Part shown: one piece after another, positions 49,159 through 59,917 of the stretch
Position numbering within the stretch: position 1 is the first letter of the stretch
Layout: each line of letters starts with the position of its first letter
Assembly: GCF_018446385.1 (NCBI RefSeq)
Contig: NC_055988.1
Span: 58,739,788 to 58,803,787 of the forward strand
Reading direction: 5' to 3'
Length of the DNA: 64,000 nt
Source: Zingiber officinale
Taxonomy: Eukaryota > Streptophyta > Magnoliopsida > Zingiberales > Zingiberaceae
Made by a program: the position numbers and the translations under genes
Notes under the pieces: model-generated
Seen by the model: only the letters and a program-made list of their open reading frames with translations
Told to the model about the DNA's origin: nothing
Databases searched by the model: none

Positions 49159-50115
49159 TGTTGGAGGATCGGTGGCCGGCTTGAAGGGGGGTTGGATAGA
49201 CGGCACCCCCAAATACTCGCTTTCACCCTACACTTGTTAGTACGCAACGGAAATACAAACTAATACAAACAAGTAGAAAGCTAAACACTATAAGAAAGAG
49301 CAAGCAAACCGCTAACACGTTCGTTTAACGTGGTTCGGAGATTAGGGCTCCTACTCCACGGCTTGTCCTTGAGGTGGACGATCCTTATCCGTCGGTGGAT
49401 TAGCCCCCGGCAAACTCCGGCTATCTCAAGTCGCTCCTTGTGGGTGGAGAAACCTCACCACAAACACACCAAGACCTCTTGGATTACACAAGCACTTGAG
49501 AACTCTTGTGACTACTAATTAGGCTTTAACCAAGTCTAATTTCGTCGCCTTGGCCGGCCATACCAAGCTCCTTCTTATAGAGCTTGGATAAATCAACCTT
49601 GCTGATTTGCCCGTTACCAGTCGACTGGTCCATGCACCATTCGACTGGTGCCAGCCCAACGGCACTCCTGCTACAGTATGCTACAGTAACTGCTACAGTG
49701 CCGCTACAGTGAAACCCTAAAACTAGGATTTTACTCCGAGTACAATCTCTCATGCACTTGTACCCTCACGACTCACTTGACTCTTCTTTTGCAGCCTTGA
49801 CCTCTTGCCTTCAAGCTTACTTCCTTTGGCTCTCGTCCCTCGGATGCATCCAAGCCCGCGGCTTGTCCCCAATGCCATCCTTCGCGTATGCCTCGAAGTC
49901 GCTTCCCTTGGCCCTTGTCCTCGCTGCCTTGTCCACGGTCCCTTGGATGCTCCATCCTTCACCGGACCCGAAGCCGTCAACCTGAGTCATATGTGTCACC
50001 TGCAGTCCTGCACAACTCAAGTACACATATCAAATAACAAGGGTAAACCTAACTTAAACCCTTTGCCCAAACACCAAAACACATGGTCCCGCGGACCATT
50101 GGGATTGCTCCAACA
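49159..50115 (-). repeat. 3' LTR of the gag-only element, 957 bp
   Basis: On the plus strand it runs TGTTGGAGGATCGG to GATTGCTCCAACA. It lacks about 40 bases, including one CAGTCGACTGG pair, that the other LTR has near 53412-53446. ORFs seen in it recur at the same offset in the other LTR and are not genes. Confidence 0.95.
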
Positions 50116-50131
50116 ATCTCCCCCCTTTTGG
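50116..50131 (-). other. polypurine tract of the gag-only element
   Basis: On the minus strand it reads CCAAAAGGGGGGAGAT directly before the 3' LTR. Confidence 0.85.
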
Positions 50132-50574
50132 TGTTTGGCAATACGTTTAAGTTAGGGAAAACATATAGCAAAACAATATGCTAAAACAAATGGACTTACG
50201 ATGCCAAGGCTACACACTTGGACTTACACCGCCGAATGGACTTACGTTGCCAAGGCTATACACTTGGCAACCGCCGAAACAATGCACCAAGCATTGGAAC
50301 CTATCACGAGGCTCCCCCCTACACCTAAGCTCCCCATTGAGCTAGGATTTTATCACAAGGCTTTTTAAGAACCTATCCCAAGGCTCCCCCTACACAAAGG
50401 CACCAAAGGTTTTCCCAACTAATCCTTAGTTCTCCCCCTTTGCCTAACATCCAAAAAGTTCTCCAACAATATCCCAATTGTTGAAAACTTATCATCCAAA
50501 CTGACCCTAAACTCATGTATTAATCCCCCTTGGATCCCATACATCTAAACGAGTTGACATGGTCAAGAACAGGC

Positions 50575-50785
50575 TGGTATCAGTCGACTGCCCCAAGTGC
50601 CAGTCGACTGCCCCTTTCGACAGAACCTTACAGAAGCATTCTGTGGTCGAAATCTACTGTTACCAGTCGACTGGTCTTGGCACCAGTCGACTGGCCCCAT
50701 AAAAATGAGCTTACAGAGACATTCTGTGCTCAAAAATGCTGTTACCAGTCGACTGGTATCTGTACCAGTCGACTGGTACCCTATT
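50575..50785. repeat. three paired CCAGTCGACTGG palindromes
   Basis: The perfect 12-base palindrome CCAGTCGACTGG, or a one-sided variant, occurs six times here as three pairs (50580-50608, 50654-50695, 50744-50779). Within a pair, the spacing between palindromes is about 10-12 bases. The same pairs occur in the LTRs (49617-49650; 53352-53385; 53416-53446). Confidence 0.85.
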
Positions 50786-51208
50786 TCTGAAAAAATTAGT
50801 CTTTTCAGGTCAACTTCAGAAATGCACCAGAAATTCCCTAGACCCCCAAAAATTCCCAAATTTTGTGGAGAGGTCTATTGTACCCTTGTCTACTTGGGAA
50901 AAATATATTACAAAATATATCTATCACCAATCCCAAGATTGACACAAAATCCAAAACTAGCTAAATGGTTCAATTGAACCTTGACCTAAAGTCCTAGTTT
51001 TGGCTTCCTTTTGATGTATTTGCCCATACCAACCCACAATGCATCCCTAGCATTGGTTTACATGGAATCTATACATCCAAAACCAATTATCACGCTATAT
51101 GATCCCAAATGTCATATTTCTTGCATGAAACACAAACCATGTGTGCCAAATCCCTAGGTTTGAGACTCAAGTCCGTCTCTAAACCACTTGGCACACTCCA
51201 TGGCTCCT

Positions 51209-52840
51209 CTAGACCCCCAAGTAGAATCCACCTGAGATCCATTGGCCATGGGTCCCAAATTGACTCTTGGAGCTCCCCCTAGAGCTCTTAGCCTTAGCCA
51301 CCTCCCTAGGTGACTCATCCACAATGGCTAGGCCACATCGGTCCACCCCCGGTGACACTTGGCCTACAAACGTAACTTTCTTAACCTTGGACACCTTGTC
51401 CTTGGTTAATTTCTTCTTACCATTAAATGGCTTTTCCTTACCATAGTCATATGCAACCCTAGCATAAGACTTTCCCTTAGCCTTGGAGGACTCTCCCTTG
51501 CCATGATCATTTGCCACCCTAGCATATGATCTCCTTTTGGCCTTGGAGACACTAGATCGGTATCCCAAACCCGATCTATCATTTTTGGATTTTTGACTAC
51601 CCAACACCATACTTAATCCCTTAGATCCAATAGTGAATCTCTTAAGGAATTTCTCTAAACCATCAAGCTTTGCCTTCAAAGCTTGATTCTCCCTTTCTAG
51701 GTTCCTAACCCTAGAGTCAACATGTCCACCTTGGACATTCCTAGACCTACCCTTTTTAGGCATGTGTCTCCCCTTCTTAGGATTAATGCCTTGGGCCTCC
51801 TTAGGTCTACCATTCCTAGGTTTTTCATGAATTGGCCTCCTAGGGTTATGATCTACATTAACCCTATTCCTATCATGATATTTAAATCCAAAATTTTGTA
51901 TGGGTAAATAATAAAAATTATTTCTAACATGCATGGAGGAGTTTAAATTTGAATTAAACTTCAAGTTAGGATATACCTCCCTTACCCTTGAAGCTCCCCC
52001 TTGACACTTGCTTCTCTCCTTCTTCTCCCATTTCTTTAGATGCGCTAGCTTCTTAATTTCTCCCTTTTGGGGGCATTTGGTGTGGTAGTGGCCCTTCTCT
52101 CCACACGTGAAGCATATGATGCGCAATCTCCTCCTTTGGGCTTCTTCACTCCTACAACCCTTGTTAGTGTTTAAATTAACTTGAATGAGTTTAGGAGATA
52201 CCTCTTTCTTACCCATAGGACATCTACTTTTGTAGTGTCCCCTTTCATTGCACCCGAAGCACACAATGTGAGCTTTTGATTTTGCTTCGGTAGAGGTGCT
52301 CACTAGGTTGACCTCCAAGACCTCTTCTTCATTCGTCTTGGATTCTTCTTCAACCCTTGAGGATGTTGATGATGCTTCATCTTCCTTCTCCTCCTCTTCT
52401 TGAGCTACTAAGCTCAACTCCTTGGGCTCCACATCCGATTGGTCCTTCTTCTCCTCTTGGACCACTTCATCACTTTCTTCGGATTTTTCTTCTTCTTCTT
52501 GTGTAGACAAAAATTCCTCCCATGGAAATTTCTTCACTTTGCTCCACAAATCATGGGCGTTCTTATACTCACCTACACCATTTATCACATTAGGAGGCAA
52601 TAAATCAATTAAAATTGCTATTACCTTTGAGTTTGCCTCCGATCGTGAGGTTTGCTCCTCCGTCCAATGTCGTGTTCGGAGCTTCTTTCCTTTCTTGTCT
52701 CTTGGGGCTTCAAATGGTTCTTCGACGACCATCATTGTGTCCCAATCCGTGTCGAGGAAGCTCTTCATCTTCACCATCCAAAAGGTGATGTCCCTAAGGC
52801 TTCCTCCTTCAAATTTTGGAGGGACAATAAACCCGGCCAT
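51209..52840 (-). CDS. gag: copia Gag with two zinc knuckles (gag-only element)
   Basis: The frame is intact, 543 codons, starting MAGFIVPPKFEGGSLRD 44 bases inside the primer site. The N-terminal half is a Gag-type capsid domain ('FWMVKMKSFLDTDWDTMM', 'ANSKVIAILIDLLPPNVING', 'AHDLWSKVKKF'). An acidic linker of about 90 residues follows (EEEEKSEESDEVVQEEKKDQ). Then come two CCHC knuckles: CFGCNERGHYKSRC and CFTCGEKGHYHTKC. The C-terminal 280 residues are basic, with an 'RNLERENQALKAKLDGLEKF' coiled coil and two 'SYARVA' repeats. Gag forms the particle and binds element RNA. In autonomous relatives a protease with DSG would follow; it is absent here. The intact frame with nearly identical LTRs suggests recent movement and selection for Gag. 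Confidence 0.9.
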   Translation of the reverse strand: MAGFIVPPKFEGGSLRDITFWMVKMKSFLDTDWDTMMVVEEPFEAPRDKKGKKLRTRHWTEEQTSRSEANSKVIAILIDLLPPNVINGVGEYKNAHDLWSKVKKFPWEEFLSTQEEEEKSEESDEVVQEEKKDQSDVEPKELSLVAQEEEEKEDEASSTSSRVEEESKTNEEEVLEVNLVSTSTEAKSKAHIVCFGCNERGHYKSRCPMGKKEVSPKLIQVNLNTNKGCRSEEAQRRRLRIICFTCGEKGHYHTKCPQKGEIKKLAHLKKWEKKERSKCQGGASRVREVYPNLKFNSNLNSSMHVRNNFYYLPIQNFGFKYHDRNRVNVDHNPRRPIHEKPRNGRPKEAQGINPKKGRHMPKKGRSRNVQGGHVDSRVRNLERENQALKAKLDGLEKFLKRFTIGSKGLSMVLGSQKSKNDRSGLGYRSSVSKAKRRSYARVANDHGKGESSKAKGKSYARVAYDYGKEKPFNGKKKLTKDKVSKVKKVTFVGQVSPGVDRCGLAIVDESPREVAKAKSSRGSSKSQFGTHGQWISGGFYLGV

Positions 52841-52881
52841 CTTATGCTTTCTTGGCGGTTAGTCCAACGGAGAGCGTCCTC

Positions 52882-52893
52882 GCTCTGATACCA
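52882..52893 (-). other. primer binding site of the gag-only element
   Basis: On the minus strand it reads TGGTATCAGAGC, two bases from the 5' LTR. It is the standard initiator tRNA-Met site. Confidence 0.93.
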
Positions 52894-52895
52894 CT

Positions 52896-53891
52896 TGTTG
52901 GAGGATCGGTGGCCGGCTTGAAGGGGGGTTGGATAGACGGCACCCCCAAATACTCGCTTTCACCCTACACTTGTTAGTGCGCAACAGAAATACAAACTAA
53001 TACAAACAAGTAGAAAGCTAAACACTATAAGAAAGAGCAAGCAAACCGCTAACACGTTCGTTTAACGTGGTTCGGAGATTAGGGCTCCTACTCCACGGCT
53101 TGTCCTTGAGGTGGACGATCCCTATCCGTCGGTGGATTAGCCCCCGGCAAACTCCGGCTATCTCAAGTCGCTCCTTGTGGGTGGAGAAACCTCACCACAA
53201 ACACACCAAGACCTCTTGGATTACACAAGCACTTGAGAACTCTTGTGACTACTAATTAGGCTTTAACCAAGTCTAATTTCGTCGCCTTGGCCGGCCATAC
53301 CAAGCTCCTTCTTATAGAGCTTGGAACAAATCAGAACCTGATTTGCCCGTTACCAGTCGACTGGTCCTTGCACCAGTCGACTGGTGCCAGCCCAACGGCT
53401 CTCTGCTACAGTGCATCAGTCGACTGGTCCATACACCAGTCGACTGCTACAGTACGCTACAGTAACTGCTACAGTGCCGCTACAGTGAAACCATAAAACT
53501 AAGATTTTACTCCGAGTACAATCTCTCATGCACTTGTACCCTCACGACTCACTTGACTCTTCTTTTGCAGCCTTGACCTCTTGCCTTCAAGCTTACTTCC
53601 TTTGGCTCTCGTCCCTCGGATGCATCCAAGCCCGCGGCTTGTCCCCAATGCCATCCTTCGCGTATGCCTCGAAGTCGCTTCCCTCGGCCCTTGTCCTCGC
53701 TGCCTTGTCCACGGTCCCTCGGATGCTCCATCCTTCACCGGACCCGAAGCCGTCAACCTGAGTCATATGTGTCACCTGCAGTCCTGCACAACTCAAGTAC
53801 ACATATCAAATAACAAGGGTAAACCTAACTTAAACCCTTTGCCCAAACACCAAAACACATGGTCCCGCGGACCATTGGGATTGCTCCAACA
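52896..53891 (-). repeat. 5' LTR of the gag-only element, 996 bp
   Basis: It matches 49159-50115 almost base for base on both sides of the extra CAGTCGACTGG pair. It ends GATTGCTCCAACA, next to the target duplication GAAAT. Confidence 0.95.
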
Positions 53892-54550
53892 GAAATTATC
53901 TACATGTGATATGACTTGTGTTTTAATATGCTATACGGTTTTTGTGAGTAGGAAAGGAACTTACTGAGCCATGAGTGCTCACAGCTTACTTTCTTGTACT
54001 ACAGATAAGGACAAGGGATGGATGAACTAAGGGAGCATCAGGAGGGGCTAGAAGGACATGTATAGCAGTGATCTGGCTAAGGATAAAGAAAATACCTGCT
54101 TCCACTAAATAAGAATTATGCCTAGTTTTATGTCATTTACTTTATAACTTGATGACATTTTACTTCGTGTTGAGTATCATGACTCGAAAACAATATTAAG
54201 TATGCTATGTGGTTTATGTGATTAGATGATTAGTCATGGTGAATTTTAAAGTCATGAAAAGGTTTTAAAATGTTACGAATAAGACTTCCGCTGTAATAAG
54301 TAAGTAAGTATGGTAAAGTAACCCCCGTGACCTTAACAGGAGGGGCGGGGTGTTACATCTACCTCCTCCATCACGACTAAGTATTGAGCAGTCAGACAAG
54401 CCACATGAGAGAATCTATTCTCATATATTTATTCACATTTTCAATACATGTCAATATAAATCAAAAACTCATATTAAAACTATCAATATGAGAATAAAAT
54501 ATCAGCTATCTTCCACCTATTAACCTTTACTTTTATTCGATGCTCACTGT

Positions 54551-54979
54551 CAAGGATCGGACTTCTGCACCGCCCTTCCCCACACCTCCCGACTCATCGT
54601 CTCCAAGAACACACTCATAAGCAAGTCCGTTGAAGGGCACCCCCTGGGCCGCCATCGCTCCCTGCCTCCAGGGCATGAACGCATGGCTGTTCGTCCACTC
54701 CGAAGGGATACCGGAAGACATCAAACCCTACCGCACCTTCCAGTGGGAGTGCAAGCTCGAGAAGAACGACTTCACCGACGCCGTTTTCGAGGGCAAGTTC
54801 TTGGCGCTAGGCGAGTTCAAGTCCCTTGAGACAATGCTCAGCCGCGCGGAGATCTATGCCAAGATCCTGGGCGCAATCAAGAAACCCTCGATCTCCCTTA
54901 TCAGTCCCCCGCTAGAGATGTCGTCCTCGTCCTCAAGGCCTATGCCAAGAAGCTCGAAGAGCAAGGTGCTGCTGCGTAA
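54551..54979 (+). pseudogene. rpl10-like: degraded copy of chloroplast ribosomal protein L10 (nuclear gene)
   Basis: The readable parts are 'SRLIVSKNTLISKSVEG', then after a one-base shift 'GTPWAAIAPCLQGMNAWLFV', 'IKPYRTFQWECKLEKNDFT', 'AVFEGKFLALGEFKSLETM' and 'RAEIYAKILGAIKKP'. After another shift near 54905 it reads 'ARDVVLVLKAYAKKLEEQGA' and a TAA at 54977. This is the C-terminal two thirds of plastid 50S protein L10. At least two frameshifts make it non-functional. No intron interrupts it, so a processed copy is possible. The 5' end is missing. It begins about 190 bases after the gypsy-type solo LTR. Confidence 0.85.
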
Positions 54980-56768
54980 TTCCAATCCTGTTTCTATTTG
55001 TTCCATGATCATTTTGCCATTTTGGATATGGATGATGAAATGTATTCTTCATTAACCTTGCAATTTATGATTCTGCATATCTACATCTTCGGCTGCAAAT
55101 TTCATTTGCCTTAGGTTGTATCTATCAGCAATAAGATATCCCTAACCAATGCGAGATCTTCTCGTAGAAATGCATTTTTATTAATGCTGAATATTATGAA
55201 TTAGGGCAATAAGGCATGATGAATATGAGTGGGTCGAGTTGTAAAATTAGGCCTTATAGGTACCTTCACAAACTCATGGTTGCCATAATGGGCGGAGGTA
55301 GTGCAGGGTAAAGATACTTTTAACCACTGCAGCTACTAAAGATTACACTGGGATACTGAAAACTAAATAGTGTTTTACTTACTTGCTAACTGCTACTCTA
55401 TGCTGATAAATTTTAATAAATATTGTACCTGATGAATTAGACAGCCATGTTACTTTTCTTCAAGCTATTCTTTTAATTCAGATAGAACACCACTGTATGT
55501 TTAGTCTTTTTTATAAATGGCTTTTGTAATTCAATTGGACCGTTGGGTCTACAATCTTAAAAGAAACTAACAGACTAATGTGGATGAACTGCATAATCTA
55601 TCCATACAAGGAAGATCCATTTGCATAAGGTGCTCTTATATTTTTTTATTTGTTTCATACATTAATCACCATATTATAGTGCTTTTATTTATGTCATAAA
55701 CATTAGCCACTATGTTGTTAATATTTTTTTTTTATTGTTTAAGCATATTATAAGTTAACATGGAACTTTATAAATAAAACAATAATAATAATAATAGTTT
55801 AATGACATACAGCTTTTATTATAATATATTATATATTATATTGCATATTAATAAAAAAATATTAAAAAAACAATGTAGCACATACTATTTTATTGGTGTG
55901 ACATAGTTATATTTGAATATGTTTTTGTTCTATCAGTTCTTACAATGAAGTGATAAGTCCTTAGTATGCTTTCACCAAACACTGTGGAGCACCAAATTGC
56001 CTTGCAAAACAATTTCAAAATGTAGGTTATCAAACACTGAAGCACATCCACAAAGTGCATTTTGGCAAGGAATGCATTTTCTAAATGCAAAAGCAAGGTC
56101 AAACCCAACCATACTATGGAAGGCTAAAGGAAAAAATGATTTAATTGATATGAATATGACTAGTGATACATCTTTGTATAGATTTCAATGGGAGTATAAG
56201 ATTCATATGGTCATCTTAAGATAGTAATAATGGACATGAGCATGTGTTGATGTGATGAAAACAGCTAGAAATTTTATAAAGGTTTGTAATCCATGTCATT
56301 GTTATTCAGTTCAGATCCAAATCCAAGGATCTTAATTTTGTTTGTTTGATTACTTGTACTGATTTTGTCACACTATATGCCGAGAGGACTAACACATCAA
56401 GTGACTTTCATTTAGATAGAATGCTCGATTGTCTTTAGACAATGAATTATCATTTTCATTTGTTACAATGATTGTGATACATGATTTGATGAGTGGGCTT
56501 TCTGATATTGCTATTCAATAGTGGGCTTTCTGATCCACTACATATCGTTCACCATGTGTTAAATTTCTATTAGGCAGACACTTATGTTAAGGTGTTAGAA
56601 GGGTGACTAATTTTTTACTACAATCGAAGAACTACAGAAGTTCTATGGAATAGAAAACTAACAAGCTTTGTCTTAATGTTGAACACCTCAAACCCTACTT
56701 TGATGTAACTCACCAAAACCTTCTCCGCCTTGGGCACTTGGCCCTACTTTAGAAAATCTCATAACTAT
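54980..56768. other. no gene recognised
   Basis: This is AT-rich DNA with short runs such as (AAT)n at 55781-55796. The ORFs at 55890-56224 have no family features. The first 100 bases may be the old 3' UTR of the L10 copy. Confidence 0.4.
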
Positions 56769-58080
56769 CTGATCCCGTCCGGAATCTGAGTCGGATGGAG
56801 GCCGGCTACGCTGTCGTTAGTATTGACAAAAGAAGACGGAGACCTTCAACACTTCGAGGGGAGGCTCCCACGAGCTGCTGACAAGGGGCAGTGATAAGGA
56901 TGATGAAGTGAGGGTTTCCTGCACACACTTAGACGAGCACCTCCGACGTTAGGGACCAAGAACCAGGGAAAAAGTCCCCGGAGAAGGTCCTCCGACGCTC
57001 AAGTCAGGTACTTTTCCCCCAGAAGAGCAGTAAAAATACAGAAAGTAGAAGACAGATGAAAAAAAGTTAATGAGCGTACCTGCGCAAGGGAGAGGACACT
57101 TCTTTTTATATGCGTACTTTGGGCCTCTGGCAAGTGTCAGGAAATGTTAGGAGTCAGACCTTGTCTGGCGGTAAGGAACACTTGACATCTTCTTATAGGT
57201 CGAAGGAAGGTTCTGTTATCAGCGAGTTATAGACCATTAGAATATACCCTGACACACATCAGATATTCTCTGACAGGTGATTAAAATTCTCTGACACTGT
57301 TGTCTTTTTGTTGATTGGGCATGAACAAGAGAACTCCTGACCTGGATGTATCTGAGTAGCCCGCCATATCCTGACCATGCGTATCAAGTTCTTATATATA
57401 AGTCTGCTATGAGAAAAACTTGGCTGGTAGAGATGGTTCATGCTCTTCCTTCACTGTTCCTTACGTTACCTGACTTCCTAATTCGAACATCTCGACCGAG
57501 TAATCATTCTGAATTCCCGACCTGGACATCTCGACCGGACAACCAGTCTAAATTCCTGACCAGGGTGTCCCAACCGAGCAACTAGTCCAAATCCCCGACC
57601 AGGGCGTCCCGACCGAGCAACCAGTCCAAATCCTCGACCAGGGCGTCCCCACTGAGCAACCAATCTACATTCACGACCCATGCATCACGACCGGGCAACC
57701 AGTCCAACTTCCTGACCTTGGGTCTCCTGACCGAGTATTAACTGGGCAGCGACTTTTAACAGTTAGAGCCCGAGCAACATGTACTCTCGACTTTAGATTG
57801 TCACGTCCTCTTGACTTCTGTACGCCCCCTTGACTTCTGACTGCCACACCCCCTTGACTTCTGACTGCCACACCCCATTGACTTCTGACTGCCACGTCCT
57901 CTTGAATTCCGACTGTCACACCCCCTTGACTTCTGACTGCCACGCCCCCTTGACCAGACCCTACCATTACGCACCATATCACAAGGCTCCCCCTCAAGTC
58001 TAGTCGAAGGAGGCCCAGGACCGACTGACTAGACCGGAATCCAGTTTCACTAAACCTCATTACCGAGACATTAACTACTT
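56769..58080 (-). repeat. probable gypsy (Tat-like) LTR, minus strand, with two tandem arrays
   Basis: The end nearest 56769 reads, on the minus strand, '…GATTCCGGACGGGATCA', the CA end of an LTR. A TATA-like TATAAAAAGA lies at 57101-57110 (minus), followed by a leader of about 330 bases. Upstream (higher coordinates) are array 1 (57493-57739, about 39 bp × 6, CGACCGAGCAACCAGTCCAA) and array 2 (57805-57955, about 27 bp × 6, TTGACTTCTGACTGCCACRC). The other LTR border was not fixed. The family is inferred from layout. Confidence 0.5.
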
Positions 58081-58132
58081 CTCCCTTTTCCTTGGGAATG
58101 CTATCAGATGTTGCTCCATTTTCAGGGTGCTT

Positions 58133-58737
58133 GGGCTGCCGCCTCAATCCCCAGATTTAGGAATACGTATCGTGTCCTTGAAGGCAACATCATTTCCCAG
58201 ATGTCTCTGCACGCCCCAAGGAGAACTTTTTACTTCTATTTCTTTAAGAAGAGCTCATCCTTCTCCTACTCTTATGCTCTTCTTAGGCTCCTTTGTGCTA
58301 TGGAATCCCTAGCGAGGTCTGATGAAATCTCCTCACTACGGCAGCAGCTCACTCATCTGACTCAATTACTCGCCCAGAAGGACGAGGCTTTACTGGAGAT
58401 GACTCAGAGTAGGGACCTTCAGTCTTCCCTTCGTCGGGAGATGGAAGAACTCTGGTTGGCTGCTAAATCTCGGACCCGGGCTGAGGCGACCTTGAAGCAT
58501 AAGGCTTATGCAGATATGGAGAGCCAGACTCACTTTATCATATACATGAAGATAAAACACGAAGATTCTCCCACTTTTCTTCAAGAAGAAAATCGGCTAA
58601 AAGATGAAACTATCGCCCAACAACATTGCTCCATGCAGCATATCCAGACGGAACTGAGGCAAATACGAGCTCAGCTGGGGCAAGCATGCCAAGCACATCA
58701 CTCCAACTATCAGTGCCCACCTGAACCGACCAACTGA
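58133..58737 (+). CDS. coiled-coil protein fragment, probably of a gypsy-type transposon ORF
   Basis: The frame is open from an acceptor-like TTTTCAG (58126-58132) to TGA at 58735-58737. The Met in 'MESLARSDEISSLRQQL' (58300) could also be a start. The C-terminal 145 residues have coiled-coil spacing: 'SLRQQLTHLTQLLAQKDEAL', 'LRREMEELWLAAKSRTRAEA', 'IQTELRQIRAQLGQ'. A polyadenylation-like AATAAA follows at 58812. I do not recognise the family. Proteins with the putative gypsy-type transposon domain, as at 60683, often end in such coiled coils, so this may be the tail of a related ORF. It is not shown to be expressed. Confidence 0.4.
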
Positions 58738-58933
58738 AAGAGAATTCGGCATAACTCGAACCACTTGTAGGATAGTGTGTATTTCGAAGAATATCTTCTG
58801 AATTTTATTGAATAAACGCAAGGCAGGCTACGCTATGGGCCTTTGTTCATGCTTTTCCTCCTATGTTTTCCTCCCTTCTTTGGTAGTTCTTCTTTAGCGT
58901 GATCTTTTGAGTCATTAAAATTTGTGCCGAAGT

Positions 58934-59917
58934 GAGGATTTGGAGTCCCGACCGAGAGGTCGTTGGGTGCGAGAGCAGGCTCACCTATAACTCGCACTGA
59001 GACGAGAGTCTGGAATCTCGACCGAGAGGTCGTTGGGCGTGAGAGCAGACTCACTTATAACTCGCACTGGGCGAGAGTCTGGAATCCCGACCGAGAGGTC
59101 GTTGGGCGTGAGAGCAGACTCACTTATAACTCGCACCGGGGCGAGAGTCTGGAATCCCGATCGAGAGGTCGTTGGGCGTGAGAACATGCTCACTTATAAC
59201 TCGCACTGGGGCGAGAGTTTGGAATCCCGACCGAGAGGTCGTTGGGCGTGAGAGCATGTTCACTTATAACTCGCACTGAGGTAAGAGTCTGGAATCTCGA
59301 TCGAGAGGTCTCACACTGGGGCGAAAGTCTGAAATCCTGACCGAGAGGTTGTTGGGCGTGAGAGCATGCTCACTTATAACTCGCACTAGGGTGAGAGTCT
59401 AGAATCCCGACCGAGAGGTCGTTGGGCGTGAGAGCAGGCTCACTTATAACTCGCACTGAGGCGAGAGTCTGGAATCCCGACTGAGAGGTCGTTGGGCGTG
59501 AGAGCATGCTCATTTATAACTCGTACTGAGGCGAGAGTTTGGAATCCCGACCGAGAGGTCGTTGGGCGTGAGAGCAGACTCACTTATAACTCGCACTGGG
59601 GTGAGAGTCTGGAATCCCGACCGAGAGGTCATTGGATGTGAGAGCAGACTTACTTATAACTCGCACTGGGGCGAGAGTCTGGAACCCCAACCGAGAGGTC
59701 GAGAGGTTGTTGGGCGTGAGAGCAGGTTCACTTATAACTCACACTGCGACAATAGTCTGGAATTCCGACCAAGAGGTCGTTGGGCGTGAGAGCAAACTCA
59801 TTTATAACTCGCATTGGGGCGAGAGTCTGAAATTTCGACCTAGAGGTCATTGGGCGTGAGAGCATGCTCACTTATAACTCATACTGGGGCGTGAGTCTGG
59901 AATCTCGATCGAGAGAC
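58934..59917. repeat. 70-bp tandem repeat, about 14 copies
   Basis: The unit begins GAGAGGTCGTTGGGCGTGAG and continues AGCAGACTCACTTATAACTC. Starts are at 58954, 59024, 59093, 59163, 59233 and so on, almost always 70 bases apart. One copy is cut to 40 (59303-59342) and there is an 8-base stutter at 59693-59701. ORFs of 70-75 codons on both strands are by-products of the repeat. Confidence 0.95.

Larger units (their letters stand above)
49159..53891 (-). mobile_element. young gag-only (non-autonomous) copia element, minus strand
   Basis: It is flanked by a perfect target duplication GAAAT (49154-49158 and 53892-53896). The two LTRs are nearly identical apart from one indel region. On the minus strand the order is 5' LTR (53891-52896), primer site, one gag ORF (52840-51209), about 1.1 kb without a gene, polypurine tract, 3' LTR (50115-49159). 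There is no protease, integrase, RT or RNase H. The gag and the LTR ends suggest a SIRE/Maximus-related origin, which is inference. To move it would need Pol from another element. It sits inside the gypsy-type LTR. Confidence 0.93.
45946..54357 (+). repeat. gypsy-type solo LTR (about 3.67 kb) split by a gag-only copia element
   Basis: It starts TGTAACACCCATG and ends GGCGGGGTGTTACA. The flanks are TCTAC (45941-45945) and TCTAC (54358-54362), a perfect target duplication. The arms are 45946-49158 and 53897-54357. It has a TATA-like ATAAAAATAAAG near 46190, a purine-rich leader, a splice donor GGAT|GTAAGTTCC at 46651/46652 and an acceptor TACTACAG|ATAAGG at 54004/54005. Motif 'CGCCCCGGGGTCGATGGA' (about 48550) and the splice sites recur in the inverted copy at 61093-64000. 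It codes for no protein; the ORF at 46388-46612 is unsupported. The assignment to gypsy is from LTR style. Confidence 0.8.

Noticed and set aside
50132..51208. Hidden pol or env-like gene in the gag-only element
   Set aside because: All six frames are closed by stops and no RT, integrase or membrane-protein motif is present.
10253..52893. tRNA genes at TGGTATCAGAGC sites
   Set aside because: These are 12-base primer sites next to LTRs, not whole tRNAs. No rRNA or intact tRNA gene was seen in the window.
49752..53967. Recurrent ORFs of 60-128 codons (for example 49805-50155 and 53581-53967)
   Set aside because: They occur at the same offset in both LTRs of the gag-only element and are not conserved proteins.
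58934..59917. Possible CRISPR array
   Set aside because: Units are contiguous 70-bp tandem repeats without unique spacers, in plant nuclear DNA.
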